A DNA stretch of 64,000 nt, taken from NCBI GenBank assembly GCA_964019055.1, contig OZ025207.1, forward strand, positions 14,287,357 through 14,351,356, in the 5' to 3' direction. This document shows, piece by piece, positions 11,338 through 21,624 of this stretch (positions are counted from its first letter, which is position 1; every line of letters begins with the position of its first letter). This DNA is from Anthopleura xanthogrammica. Its lineage: Eukaryota > Cnidaria > Anthozoa > Actiniaria > Actiniidae. The notes below the pieces were generated by a model. The model searched no databases. It saw nothing but the letters and a program-made list of their open reading frames with translations, and was not told where the DNA came from. Both the position numbers and the translations under genes were made by a program.

Positions 11338-11953
11338 ATGAATGGGTCGTTTGGGAAATGCCCAGCACTTGGCCAGTTATTCATCGAAAAAGTTATTACA
11401 AATAAGTCCGAGTTGGTGGATATCGGTAGCATTGTCAATCTTTTTCTATGTATCAGTATAGACAGATACTTGGCGCTTACTCTAAGACATCGATACACCA
11501 TTATTGTCACCAAGAAACGAGTTCGCTTTTTGATTGTAGTCGTTTGGTTTTTGTCTTTCCTGGTAGTATTTGCAATTACCTTTGAAAAGTACCACTTTTT
11601 TTCGGGTAGAATGTTTTTTTTTTGTTACATAGGACTCTTGTCAACAACCTGTGTTTTCTACGTCAAGTCTTTCCGAGCTCTTCATCTTTGCACAGTCCAA
11701 GTTCACGCCCAACAACCAAACCCGTTGGCTGATAACTTTGATGTTTGTGGTACTAGCATCTCTTCTTCTGTGCTACGTACCTTCGGTTTGTGTTTTTTCT
11801 TTGTGGGAAGTGATAAATAACCGAAAGGGAGAGTCTTTCGCTTACTTTACCTTGATTACTCTGGTGTGTCTGAATTCAAGTATAAACCCAGTCATTTATT
11901 ATCTAAGATTTGGAGATATTCATAATTCTTGTTGGAAAATGAGGAGGAGTTAG
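11338..11953 (+). pseudogene. GPCR pseudogene lacking TM1-TM3
   Basis: ATG at 11338 (MNGSFGKCPALGQLFIEK) reads into GSIVNLFL and then jumps straight to CISIDRYLAL. TM1, TM2 and most of TM3 have been removed in frame at about 11446. The frame goes on through ICL2, TM4, TM5 and VQVHAQQPNPLADNFDV. There about 32 nt encoding VRYKKTLKTML are missing (near 11745), which shifts frame to a stop at 11820. The other frame supplies TM6 (LLLCYVPSVCVF) and TM7 (CLNSSINPVIYYLRFGDI), ending at 11953. Two independent deletions make it non-functional as a receptor. Confidence 0.85.
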
Positions 11954-13029
11954 CGACCATCTTCTAGTGAGTTAGAAAGTGGAACTCAGTGCAAGCCAAG
12001 GTTCTTTATGCCACCCCGGCCCTGAAGAAAACATACTTTACCAACTCATCCTCACTCCCTTCGACCATGTCAACGACAGTCAAGAAACTATTACACGAAG
12101 CTAATATAAGGAACAATTCTTTAGTTCAAATGACAGTAAACCAAAGAGGAGAAGGGAGTAGCATGTTGAAAGAATGAAAAAAAAGGAAGCAAACTTATTA
12201 CTGCAATCAAAATTCTAATAGATTGAAACTATTATTGGTTGAACTGACATTATATGACATTATTTTGGTTGAACTACACCTTATTGAAAGGTTGGAAGAT
12301 TGAAAACCGCTGGGGTTTACCTCTACTATTGCTGAAATTTAAGTTGGGATTAACATATTGAAAGAAAGAAAGTAATAAGAATTTAGAAAGAAAAAGTTGA
12401 CCATTGTCATTATAAAAAAAAAACAGGATAAAAGACAGAATATCTAATCCTCTGGTCGCCTATTGATACTGGGAGAACTGGCTCCTCAAGTCAAGTCATG
12501 TTAAGTCAAAGTCTTTTCACACCATTAGTAACTAATTACAGTAAATAGTAGTAGTAATAAAATAATGAAAAGGAAAGAAATGTCATAGCTAAAGTAACTA
12601 CCCAATGATACATAAAGATGGCAATAAAAGTTGGTGTTCAAAGATTATGGTTCAAAGATTCATTCTCAATAAATGTTTTAATAAGAAAGATTTTCTTTTG
12701 TGAAATACTACATAGTGGACTTCTCTACACGAAGGGATAGCTTGTTGGCTGAGAGCCATATTGTGATTTTTGCTAATTCATCACTCACAACTTTTTCTAG
12801 ACGGGCTTAGACTCTTACGAGAAAAAAGAGGTTGGTATCATCAGCCAAAAGATGAAATTGGAGTAAAAAAGAACAAGAAGTAAAATCATTAATATATATA
12901 AGAAACAGTAAAGGGCCTAAAACAGAATCCTGTAGCACACCACCGCTTATAAAATTAATTCGAGAAGTATGACTACCAAGAGAGACATACTTATGAAATA
13001 AATTGTACCTAATTGAAAGAAAAAGAAAA
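11954..13029. other. Receptor 3' flank and intergenic sequence
   Basis: The first ~350 bp resemble the 3' flank of the copy at 3291. At 12425-12480 a block resembling the shared 5' leader reappears (AAAAGACAGAATATC, TCTGGTCGCCTA), marking the start of another decayed unit. No gene is seen. Confidence 0.5.
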
Positions 13030-13290
13030 AGAAAAAATTGTTAAACTGGTACGAAAAAAAATAAAATTATAATCCTAAGCAAACCAAAGTGTTTAAATTA
13101 TTTTTACTTAGTATCCTAGTAATATCTAGCTGTGTTGGAGTCTTTCGCTCAACGAGAGATGATAGAAGACAGAACATTAGGAGAAAAAGGAGAGACAAGG
13201 CTCACTCAATTCTGAACAGTGGCAGACACATATTGATGCAAAATTTTACAACACTCCCGGTCATCGAGAGAAATTAAAGACAGAAAAGCT
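13030..13290 (+). repeat. Receptor-flank module, inverted relative to 15500-15790
   Basis: The sequence matches the reverse complement of about 15500-15790. Landmarks are TTACTTAGTATCCTA, GTCTTTCGCT and GAGAGAAATTAAAGACAG, in the same order. It is part of the upstream flank of the receptor units. Confidence 0.6.
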
Positions 13291-13339
13291 AAGGGTTCTG
13301 CTGCCAAAGACAACCTGTTTTGTTGGAGTTTTGCGTTCA

Positions 13340-13720
13340 GTTGTACCGCGCCAAGGTGTTTGGGACTGCGGTTGCTAGGATACTATGTAAACATCATTAC
13401 TTTATCCACATCGGGTTTGGTTTATAACAATATCTAATTTCATTTTATTTGTAGTTTTTTCATCAGAAAACTTAGCAGGATTCACGGAGAATTGGTTTTT
13501 TCAGAACTTCACCTACCACTCAGCAGATTTTGTTTCTACATATTGCAGGAATATATTGAATAGCTCCCTGATGGGAAAACAAACATCTAAACCTTGCGAT
13601 TCATAGTCAAAGAAAACTAGAATAATTAAAGAAACTAATTGAAATGCAAGTAGAAATAATGATTCGTCAAACTGGCAGGAAAAAAAATCAAATTAGATAG
13701 TGATTCTAAACGAACCAAAG
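13340..13720 (+). repeat. Receptor-flank module, inverted relative to 15745-16070
   Basis: Matches the reverse complement of about 15745-16070. Landmarks are GGTTGCTAGGATACTATGTA, CATCGGGTTTGGTTTATAAC and GGGAAAACAAACATC. With the preceding module it shows an inverted duplication around the minus-strand receptor. Confidence 0.7.
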
Positions 13721-13815
13721 GCGCCTTATGGCAAACACTCGCGCGTGATCGATACGATTCGTTAGAAGTTATTCTTATGGTTAACAAATATAAGCTGCGA
13801 ATAAAAATATATGAA

Positions 13816-13968
13816 TAAGAATAATGATAATAATGATAATAATAATAATAACAATAATAGTAATACTGAATAACAATAATAATAATAATAGTAATAATGA
13901 TTATAATAATGATAATAATAATAGTAATAATAATAATAGTAATAATAACAATAATAATAATAATAATA
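13816..13968. repeat. (TAA)n/(AAT)n microsatellite
   Basis: Imperfect trinucleotide repeat (ATAATAATA with AAC and AGT variants) directly upstream of the non-LTR retrotransposon end. Confidence 0.9.
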
Positions 13969-14224
13969 ATACGAACTTACGGCTATAGAGCTTTCAGCTC
14001 ATCTGCTCCAAGACTATGGAACTCACTTCCGGACAATCTGCGAAGCTACACTGACTATGACATTCAAAGTTTCAAACGCCAGCTCAAGACTCATTTATTT
14101 GAGAAAGCCTACAATTGACTTATTGACTTATTGACTTGTTTTCTTTAATTACTTCAAGTTTCTTTTTTGGATGTAAAGCGCCTATGGGCTAAAGGGAATA
14201 GGCGCTATATAAATCATTATTATT
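13969..14224 (+). mobile_element. 3' end of a non-LTR retrotransposon (CR1/L2-like)
   Basis: The reading frame ends RAFSSSAPRLWNSLPDNLRS, then a stretch to KTHLFEKAYN and stop at 14118. This is the typical carboxy terminus of CR1/L2-type reverse transcriptase proteins (known family feature). The short 3' UTR holds a hairpin (GCGCCTAT at 14178-14185 pairing with ATAGGCGC at 14198-14205), then CTATATAAATCATTATTATT leading into a trinucleotide tail. The element is 5'-truncated to about 250 bp, as is usual for target-primed insertions. Confidence 0.8.
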
Positions 14225-14420
14225 AATAATAATAATAATAATATAGTAATAATAACAATAACAACAATAATTATAATAATAATAACAACAATAACAATAA
14301 TGTTATTTGTAATCATATTAATAATAACAAAAACAACGACAACAATAATAATAACAACAGGAATAATAGTAAAACAATACTGAATAACAACAAGAATATT
14401 AATAATAATAACACTGTTCT
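14225..14420. repeat. (AAT)n/(AAC)n microsatellite tail
   Basis: Imperfect AAT/AAC trinucleotide run following the retrotransposon 3' end. It probably began as the element's tail and then expanded. Confidence 0.85.
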
Positions 14421-14721
14421 CTCTTGAGTTGTCAAAACGTTGTGTGAAAATCCTGAATTATGAATCATGAAATGCGCCGAATCAAACAGATTTTCTTACA
14501 GTTAAATCATGTGGAAGGGGCTTGAGAACAGCTTGTTTCCAAAGGTTCTTATATTTTTTACATGAAGATATAAAATCCATGGAAATAGTAGAACAGATGA
14601 TTGCCTGGTTTTAGACTCGACTTAGTAAACATTTTGTACAGAAACTAGTTTTTCCCGCTTTTCAGAAGCTGCTCAAATAGCGTTTCATCAAAAGTCATCT
14701 TACGATTTATAGCCATTTTCG

Positions 14722-15339
14722 CTATCGAACTCGGAAAGACTTGATGTAGAAAACACAGGTTATTGACATGAGTTCCAAGTAACAAAAGAATACTGTAGGG
14801 AATAAAATTTCGCGGAACTTTTCAAAGATATTTAAAATCGCTCCAGGAATGCGAAAATCCATACAAAAACAATCAAGAAGCAAACTCGTTTCTTGGTGAC
14901 GATAATGGTGTATCGATGTCTTAGAGTAAGCGCCAAGTATCTGTCTATACTGAAACATGTCACCATGAGGAGTGAGAGAACCAGGGCAAACTCCATGGCC
15001 AAAGAATATGAATAAAGTAGATCCTTTGCATAATCCTGAGATATTGTCTTGCAAGTAGAAATTACTTGTTACGATTTGTAAAGGATGAAACACCAAACCA
15101 ACCAGAAGATCTGCGAAGGCTAAACTTGTTATCAGTAAGTAGTATGGCGTTTGTAGGTTCTGTGATCTCAAGATGGCAACGATAATCATTCCATTCCCGA
15201 GTGATGCAGTGACTGCTAAAATAGTGTTCAGAATAATGTTAATAATAAAGCCCTTCTCTATCAGCTCACTTTTATATGCATTGTGTATTTGGGGCATCAA
15301 CTGTTTAATTTTTGGGTAGTTTCCAAACGACCCGTTCAT
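14722..15339 (-). pseudogene. GPCR pseudogene, TM1-TM5 only, minus strand
   Basis: Read on the minus strand from ATG at 15339: MNGSFGNYPK, TM1 LGNGMIIVAILRSQNLQTP, TM2 LAFADLLVGLVFHP. In TM3 an indel throws the frame, so the DRY region is read as QILGAYSKTSIHHY instead of RYLALTLRHRYT. A second indel in TM4-ECL2 restores the frame for TM5 (VFFCYLELMSITCVFYIKSF). Homology stops in ICL3 at FRVR, where the frame ends at 14722. TM6 and TM7 are absent. Its 5' flank, to the right, carries the family leader. Confidence 0.85.
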
Positions 15340-15499
15340 GTTTGACCTTGAATCTAAGACAAGCAAGACTGAATGTGGAGATTTCTCAGAATCTACTTAT
15401 GATGAAACAGGTGCAAGTGATCTTCAGTTCAATCCAGCAATGATTCTTTGAAGACGATTCCTGAGTTGAACAATTGAAACAAAAGACCTTATTCCGCGA

Positions 15500-16070
15500 T
15501 GAGTACCTTTCTGTCTTTAATTTCTCTCGATGACCTGAATGTTCGTAAAACTTTGTATAAATTTTTCTTTGTCAGTCTCCAACACTGAGTGTCAAGTTCT
15601 CACTGTCCGTTGAGCAAGAGGATCATAAGCCTTCATTTAGTGTGCTCATCCTGTCTTTTATCCTCTCTCAAAGCGAAAGACTTTGCACAGCAATGGTTGA
15701 TAGGATACTAAGTACAATTAATTTCTTTAACCAACTTTTTTAGAATCGTATCTAATTTGATTTTTTTGTCCTAGTTTAACAGATTCTATTTTTCTTCATT
15801 TTAATTAGTTTTTCTTTGACAAGGATTTGTCAGGTTAAGATGTTTGTTTTCCCATCAGGGAGCCATTTAATAAAATCCTACAACATTTAGAAACAATATC
15901 TGCTGGTAAGTAAAGTCCTGAAAAAACCAATTCCCCGAGAATCCTGCAAAGTTTTTTGATGAAGAAACTACAAATAAAATGAAATTAGATATTGTTATAA
16001 ACCAAACCCGATGTGGATAAAGTAATGATGTTTACATAGTATCCTAGCAACCGCAGTCTCACCTAAACAC
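15500..16070 (-). repeat. Inverted receptor-flank modules, right arm
   Basis: Reverse complement of the modules at 13030-13290 (matches 15790-15500) and 13340-13720 (matches 16070-15745). It lies between the minus-strand pseudogene and the intact plus-strand receptor, so it may carry regulatory sequence for either (inference). Confidence 0.65.
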
Positions 16071-16130
16071 GAGGCACCGGTTGTGTTTTGCAGAACTGTT
16101 CAACGACTTTTTACTGCTTCGCGCACAAGC

Positions 16131-17048
16131 ATGGAAGACATTGAAGAGTGTCCTCATTCAGTGAGCAGTTTACTGACAATCCAATTAATTGATAACCAAA
16201 GCAATGACAGTCTATCCATTTTGACGATTGTGATCAACGTCATTCTAGCGATAACAGCAACCCTGGGCAATGGAATGATTATCGTTGCCATCTTGAGATC
16301 GCAGAACTTACAAACGCCATCCTACTTACTGATAACAAGTTTAGCCTTCGCCGATCTTCTGGTTGGTTTGGTGTTTCATCCTCTTTTCATAATGTGGCAT
16401 TCTTTCACGTTACAGAATAACTTTGCTCGTATTTGTGCCTTAGCAAACGGTATTTTATTTATTATCTTTTTTCTGACTGGACTTTCATTTGTCATGGTAA
16501 CATGTATCAGTATAGACAGATACTTGGCGCTTACTCGAAGACATCGATACACCATTATTGTCACCAAGAAAAGAGTTCGTTACTTGATCGGTGTGGTGTG
16601 GACTTTGTCATTTTTCCTTTCGCTATTAACAACTTGGGATCACTTATTTTTACCTGTTTTCATGTTTGGATCTGTCGCTGCCTTGTTTCTCCTAGCGATA
16701 ATCTGTTTTTGCTACATCAAGTCTTTCCGAGTACTTCATCTTTACACAGTCCAAGTTCACGCCCAACAACCAAACCCGTTGGCCGGTAACTTTGATGTTG
16801 TCAGATACAAGAAAACTTTGAAGACGATGCTTGTGGTACTAACATGTCTTCTTCTGTGTTTCCTACCAGCCATCTGTCCATTCATAATAATGAGTTTTGT
16901 CAGCTTCTCCAGCGTGAAGTCGTCTGTACTCACTATGTCTGTTTGCTTGATGGGTCTTAATTCCAGTATAAACCCTGTTATTTATTTGGTGAGGTTTGCA
17001 GATATTCGTAACGCTTGTCGAGAAATGTTGAGGAATCTTGTTCATTGA
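16131..17048 (+). CDS. Rhodopsin-like (class A) G-protein-coupled receptor, intact
   Basis: A 305-residue single-exon receptor starting at ATG 16131 (MEDIEECPH); the frame is open upstream to 16083 but has no ATG there. Two N-glycosylation sites (N22, N25) precede seven hydrophobic segments. TM1 has GN at 46-47, TM2 has LAFADLLVG with D75, and C102 lies at the start of TM3. The DRY motif is 129-131, ICL2 carries RHRYTIIVTKKRVR, and TM4 has W157. TM6 has CFLP at 243-246 and TM7 has NPVIY at 281-285. The loop between TM4 and TM5 is short and has no cysteine, as in melanocortin/lipid-type receptors. It should sit in the plasma membrane and couple to G proteins; the ligand is unknown. It is the only unbroken member of the local array. 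A candidate AATAAA lies at about 17703. Confidence 0.88.
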   Translation: MEDIEECPHSVSSLLTIQLIDNQSNDSLSILTIVINVILAITATLGNGMIIVAILRSQNLQTPSYLLITSLAFADLLVGLVFHPLFIMWHSFTLQNNFARICALANGILFIIFFLTGLSFVMVTCISIDRYLALTRRHRYTIIVTKKRVRYLIGVVWTLSFFLSLLTTWDHLFLPVFMFGSVAALFLLAIICFCYIKSFRVLHLYTVQVHAQQPNPLAGNFDVVRYKKTLKTMLVVLTCLLLCFLPAICPFIIMSFVSFSSVKSSVLTMSVCLMGLNSSINPVIYLVRFADIRNACREMLRNLVH

Positions 17049-18694
17049 AATATTGTCAACATTTGCTGATTTTTGATGGATTCTTAATTGGTTCCTTGGA
17101 CACATAGTGTTTTTAGTAATTGGCTATGACTGAACTAACCTTCAGGACATGAGAACCATTAATATTTGAAGTAAACGTACACTGTCCAGATAGCTTCAGT
17201 TTCATGCCAGCAGCCATACTACTTAATTTACGATCATCTTTCCCACACACGAGAGAAAGATTTGTCGTTTGTTTATCTCTCGTGTCCGTCCGCAACTGTG
17301 ACTGATAGATGGACGTATGGAGGGACGGACGGACGGACGGATGGATGGATGGAAGGATGCATGGATACCCACCTCCTATTCCCCCGGTGCCCCGGCAACG
17401 ACCTAACACAACAGCATATAAGTGATGTATACATCATCTTGTTAGGGAATACATTTGTTTGTTTGGGGAGAAGGACAAAGGACGGCTGAGCATGGCTTTC
17501 TTTCAGTATGTGAAGAACAAGAAACAACACCTGACCATTATATTCCTGCAATCAGAGCTTTTGAAAAAGTGGTGACAACTCAAAAGTTTATTGCTTTCTT
17601 CTTTGTTTTTATTTGTATTTAATGCATCATTACAGTTAACATGTTGTAATCTGAGCAATTACAACAACTATATAGGAATATTGTCTGTAAATGAAATGAA
17701 TACAATAAACTCCCTTGGGCGTAATGTTTTCCCATTCCAGACCACGTGGCATTCCCTAGAGTATCATTTCTTTGTTTGGAGATTGCAAATGAGAAGTGAA
17801 ACTCAGCGATAGTGAGACATTGCGAATTTTCTCAGTCGTGCTTGTTTTCTAGTGGTTTCAGTGAAATTGTGTAGTTTCAGTAGGTGTTTTGTCACCGTTT
17901 TCATTGGTTTTACTATCTATTTGCCTTTACATAAGGAATAAAAATTAAAAAAATATGGCTTTTCACTCCTAGTCCTCGGTATTACTGCGAGAAACGTCCG
18001 AGGCGTCCACGTGAAGATAAGTATTTCCAAGAGAGCATAAATAAGAGAGGGAAACTTCTTAATTAATACCGCGCGCGCCATGTGAATTCCCGGTTGGGCT
18101 ATTTTTAGTAAGCTCATATTCGGAAAACACTAGTCATATACATTTATAAAGTGATCAAAATATGAATACAGAAATGACAAAAGCCATCCTCCCTCTTTAA
18201 ACCACTTGCTATGATCACGTGACCGGATGTTACATGTAACTGACACCATGGGATGCTACAAGCATCGTTTGTTGGTTTACATAGGTAACGTCGACAACCG
18301 TTTTTACGGGGTCGTTGACAATATCTGCACCACCCTCCCCCACGATTTATCAAATACGCTTAAGAAACGGCAAATGGTCACGTGATCGCATTAGATGCAT
18401 AACCATAGTTGTCTCAGCCTAAATTGTTCTCATTTAACTTAACAACTTCTCAACAACCCTTTTTTTTTTAATAAACAAATTTCCTTCCCTCTCTTCCCTT
18501 GCAAAAGAACGATCGTTTCACGAACGAATTCCGAATACGTTACGAAAAACCCACGCGCGTCCATTTTTTCGCGCCAAAACTAGTTTGACAGTTTTGAAGG
18601 TGAGTAACAGGGAATGCGGGAATGCTCTGATTTTTACCCTAAAATTTTGCTTAAATTTGAATTTTTTTCCAAAAAAAAACATTAGGAAATGTTT
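17049..18694. other. Intergenic, no supported gene
   Basis: Contains a (GGAC)n(GGAT)n microsatellite at about 17312-17358 (listed separately). TCACGTGA-type boxes near 18218 and 18377 sit in a 12-bp inverted repeat, with the 12-bp palindrome GTTACATGTAAC at about 18228 between them. Short open frames show no recognisable domain. Confidence 0.5.
17312..17358. repeat. (GGAC)n(GGAT)n microsatellite
   Basis: A compound tetranucleotide run, GGAC repeats followed by GGAT repeats. Overlapping open frames on both strands are products of this repeat. Confidence 0.9.
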
Positions 18695-18774
18695 TTAAGC
18701 AACATTGTATACAATTGAGAGGTTTTTTTCTGTGTAAGACGCATTTAACGGTGTTTTTTTTCGGACGTGACTAC

Positions 18775-19325
18775 TGGGCGTGTACTTGGACTGTGTAAAG
18801 ATAAAGAGCTTTGAAAGACTTGATGTAGAAAACACAGGTCGTTGACAAGAGGAAAAACGTTGACAAGAACCAGATTGGGTACAAAATGTCGTATAAGATG
18901 TTCCAATCGAGTAAAGAATGACAAGAGCAAGAAAAAGATCCATAGCCCTACGATCAATGAACCAACTCGTTTCTTGGTGACAATAATGGTGTATCGATGT
19001 CTTAGAGTAAGCGCCAAGTATCTGCATGTCTATACTGATACATGCAACCATGGCAAAAGAAAGTGTTCCAAGGAAAGTGATAATGAAAATGAACACTCTC
19101 ATGGCATCACATACACCTTGGAAGTTGCTCTTCAAGTGAAACACACTAATCGTAATATCCAGAGGATGAACGAACAAACCAACCAAAAGATCTGTGAAGG
19201 CAAAACTTGTTATCAGTAAGTAGGATGGCGTTTGTAGGTTCTGTGATCTCAAGATGGCAATTATAATCACTCCATTGCCCAGTGTTACTGTTATCGTTAG
19301 CACTGAGTGAATATTAGTGTTGAAC
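18775..19325 (-). pseudogene. GPCR pseudogene, TM1-TM5, minus strand
   Basis: Minus-strand copy without an ATG or N-terminus. It begins inside TM1 (LGNGVIIIAILRSQN) and continues through TM2 (FAFTDLLVG) and TM3 to CISID. There, at about 19022-19027, a 4-nt insertion splits the DRY motif so the frame reads ID-MQ. The alternative frame continues ALTLRHRYTIIVTKKRV into TM4. A further frameshift in TM5 moves YIKSFKAL to the third frame. Homology ends in ICL3 just after the VQVHAQ region, at about 18775. It is broken at both ends and in at least two places inside. Confidence 0.85.
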
Positions 19326-19327
19326 AA

Positions 19328-19890
19328 AATGAAATTTGCTATACATTTTTCGCCTTCGTATTAATGACCATAAAACTCGCTTACTTCAGGATGGCAGTTT
19401 TCAATTGTTTGTTACTCTTATTTAGCATTGAATTCTGATTTTCCTGGATATGTTAACTCTTTTCTCCACGGTTGCTACATCAATATGGGTTGTAAAGATT
19501 TCATAGCCACAATTCAATTATTTCTTTGTGGTCTACTTTTCCTATTATAATTCTTTTGAACCAAAAATCAATTTCCTAATTTTGAGTACTGAAAACAATT
19601 ATTTCAGCCTTTTGTCGCAGTAACTTTTTCATCGAGTAACAAAAAGCACAACTTCTTGTCAAGTGACAAACGTTACTTTCCCTTTGTTGACAAATGTCAT
19701 CTATTAAATGTTCATTAATATTCATTAGATTCGAACCCTGAAAGTTATTTCCGTTAGATGCTAATTAAGAACTTCCTAGTTACACACAAAAAAAGATCGA
19801 AAATGAAATAAGCCTCTAAAAATTGCCACCTGTCTTTTCTCATCTATACGTCCTCACCAGATGGATATCTCGATTGGACATGTTTATAAT
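19328..19890. other. Intergenic, no supported gene
   Basis: AT-rich sequence with no recognisable coding content and no clear element ends. Confidence 0.4.
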
Positions 19891-20031
19891 GGTAATTGAA
19901 CTAAGTGGAGTGCAATTTGGTCTGATATCAAACGCGCGATAACAAAATCACACGACCGCGTAGCGGGAGTGTGATTTGTAATCGCAAGTTTGATATCAGA
20001 CCAAAATTGCACGACATGAAGTTCAATTATC
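19891..20031. mobile_element. Foldback (hairpin) MITE, about 140 bp
   Basis: Nearly the whole segment folds on itself. GTGCAATTTGGTCTGATATC (from 19910) pairs with GATATCAGACCAAAATTGCAC (ending 20012), ATCACAC pairs with GTGTGAT around a short GC-rich centre, and the outer GGTAATTGAACT pairs with AGTTCAATTATC. This is the form of a miniature foldback transposon. Confidence 0.65.
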
Positions 20032-20034
20032 ACT

Positions 20035-20386
20035 TTATTATATCCATTTGGAAATCATAATAGATAGACACTAAATTTGTACAAGTACAAAAGTATTTAT
20101 TAATAAGTAGCTGTTAAAATCATCCATTTTGTTTCTTTTTGTAACAAAAAATTGCAGTCAAACTTGAAAAAAGCTACATTTTATGTTCCTTATTTGCTGT
20201 AATCTGATTGGCTGATTACATACAATCCTGTAATCTGATTGGTTACCTTTTCTAGTGTTGCATTGTGATTGGCTGACAAAAAGATGCGATTCGGACTCAA
20301 AATAGTGCGATTCGTGCTTGAATCAATCTACTGAGAGCCAATCAGATTACAGGATTTGCTAGTGATTTCAAAATGGATATAATAAG
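20035..20386. mobile_element. MITE-like element with ~22-bp inverted ends
   Basis: The left end TTATTATATCCATTTGGAAATCA (20035-20056) matches the reverse complement of the right end at 20363-20385 with one or two mismatches. Inside, CTGTAATCTGATTGG occurs in direct copies and once inverted near 20335. It abuts the foldback at 19891. Confidence 0.6.
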
Positions 20387-21474
20387 CATAGATATTGTTC
20401 AAGAAATTGCTCCCTCCATACTGGCCTGTAGCGTGCTTTCAGAGATCGGAGGAAGGGAGGGAGGGGAGGGGATCGGATTCGTTCGTGATTAATTGGCTCC
20501 TGATATGTTTCTATGGCAACGATGAAGAAGAACTTTTAATATCAGTTGAACTTTGATTGTACGGGATTCCGATGAGAACCTAATCAAAGTGCGCTTTCCA
20601 TGAGTCGGAAATGTCGAAAACTCTCAAGAAAAAGGCCTTCTCCAATATAAATTGACTGGTCTAGCCGGTCAGTCCCGACTAGTGGAAAGCGTCCTAAGGA
20701 GACTGATAATGTCTGGTGAAAAGTCCAACTTTAAAAGTTGGTTAAAAAGCCAATCAAGAAACCTTGCAATGGAATGGGGATAAAAGAACTAAAAGAGTAA
20801 CTCCTTAAGTCAATTTTTCCCCGCTATGATTTTTACCTTTCACTTCTATGTGATTTGGGCTCCCTGTGATAAAGGAACACGCCCCGATGAAGATTTCTTT
20901 GATTGACAGTTGTCTATTATTGCTCATTAACTTGTCGCGACTTTTGTCTCGATCAACGCGTGCCGGGCATTGAAAAGGTGGTGAGCTTTACTTTCATAAA
21001 ATTATGAAAGGGATTCGATGTTTTAAACTTTTTCTTCCTGTAAATTGTTTTTAGGATTAAGGGTTCTGCATCAAGACATATTCAGGACTCGTCAAACATT
21101 GAACAGGTAAATGATTATGAGGAATATCTGTCTTTTATAACTCTTGCAACGGTTTCCAGACGCCATCTTGTTTCTAAAGTTTGTACAATTGTACAATTTG
21201 TTTGAGCCATTTTATCCATCTGTGGAGTGCTGGAGGGCATCATGAAGCCCTAAGACAGCTTCAATCAGCATTACCTCGAAGAACTGAGGGTGTGCAGCAG
21301 ATTTTACCGTCAAAATGTCGTAAAGCATGTACCAAGTACGACTAAGATATTTTGGCGGGATTATCCCGTGAGCTCCTAAACAGATAGTCACAAGGTCTTA
21401 TGGTGGCATTTTCATGAGCTTTCCCTATCTAGACAATGCCCTCAGTCTGATATTTTGTCAGTAAGACCGAGTGA
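20387..21474. other. Flank left of the 177-bp array, no clear gene
   Basis: No open frame with recognisable content. A GTAAGA donor-like site at about 21460 could belong to an upstream exon of a gene running into the array, but nothing else supports that. Confidence 0.35.
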
Positions 21475-21624
21475 ATGAACACTTATAAAAATTATTCAAG
21501 ATACAAAAAACCACAAAATCCCTGTCTGTTTTTCATTAACTTTCCCATGATGCATTGCAAAATACAACAGAAAACAATAGCAAATCATCCAGATATTAGT
21601 CCCTGGGAAGAAGGGACTCTCTCG
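21475..21624 (+). other. Candidate first exon leading into the mini-exon array
   Basis: An open frame begins with ATG at 21475, encodes 32 residues (MNTYKNYSRYKKPQN onward, with a short hydrophobic patch LFFINF), and enters repeat copy 1 in the same phase as the mini-exons. It ends at the strong donor TCG|GTAAGT at 21625. It is not a convincing signal peptide. Alternatively CAACAG at 21565-21570 is the acceptor for copy 1 and the true start lies further upstream. Confidence 0.3.

Noticed and set aside
17113..17551. Overlapping open frames on both strands
   Set aside because: They arise from the GGAC/GGAT microsatellite; the proteins are proline-serine-histidine repeats on one strand.
19728..19741. 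B-box-like GGTTCGAATC on the minus strand
   Set aside because: No A-box at suitable distance and no cloverleaf could be formed, so it is neither a tRNA gene nor a supported SINE.
21475..21570. Signal peptide at the start of the array frame
   Set aside because: The N-terminus is polar and basic with only a short hydrophobic patch and no clear cleavage site.
21571..21624. Collagen-type exon (54 nt)
   Set aside because: The length matches fibrillar collagen exons, but the peptide has no Gly-X-Y pattern.
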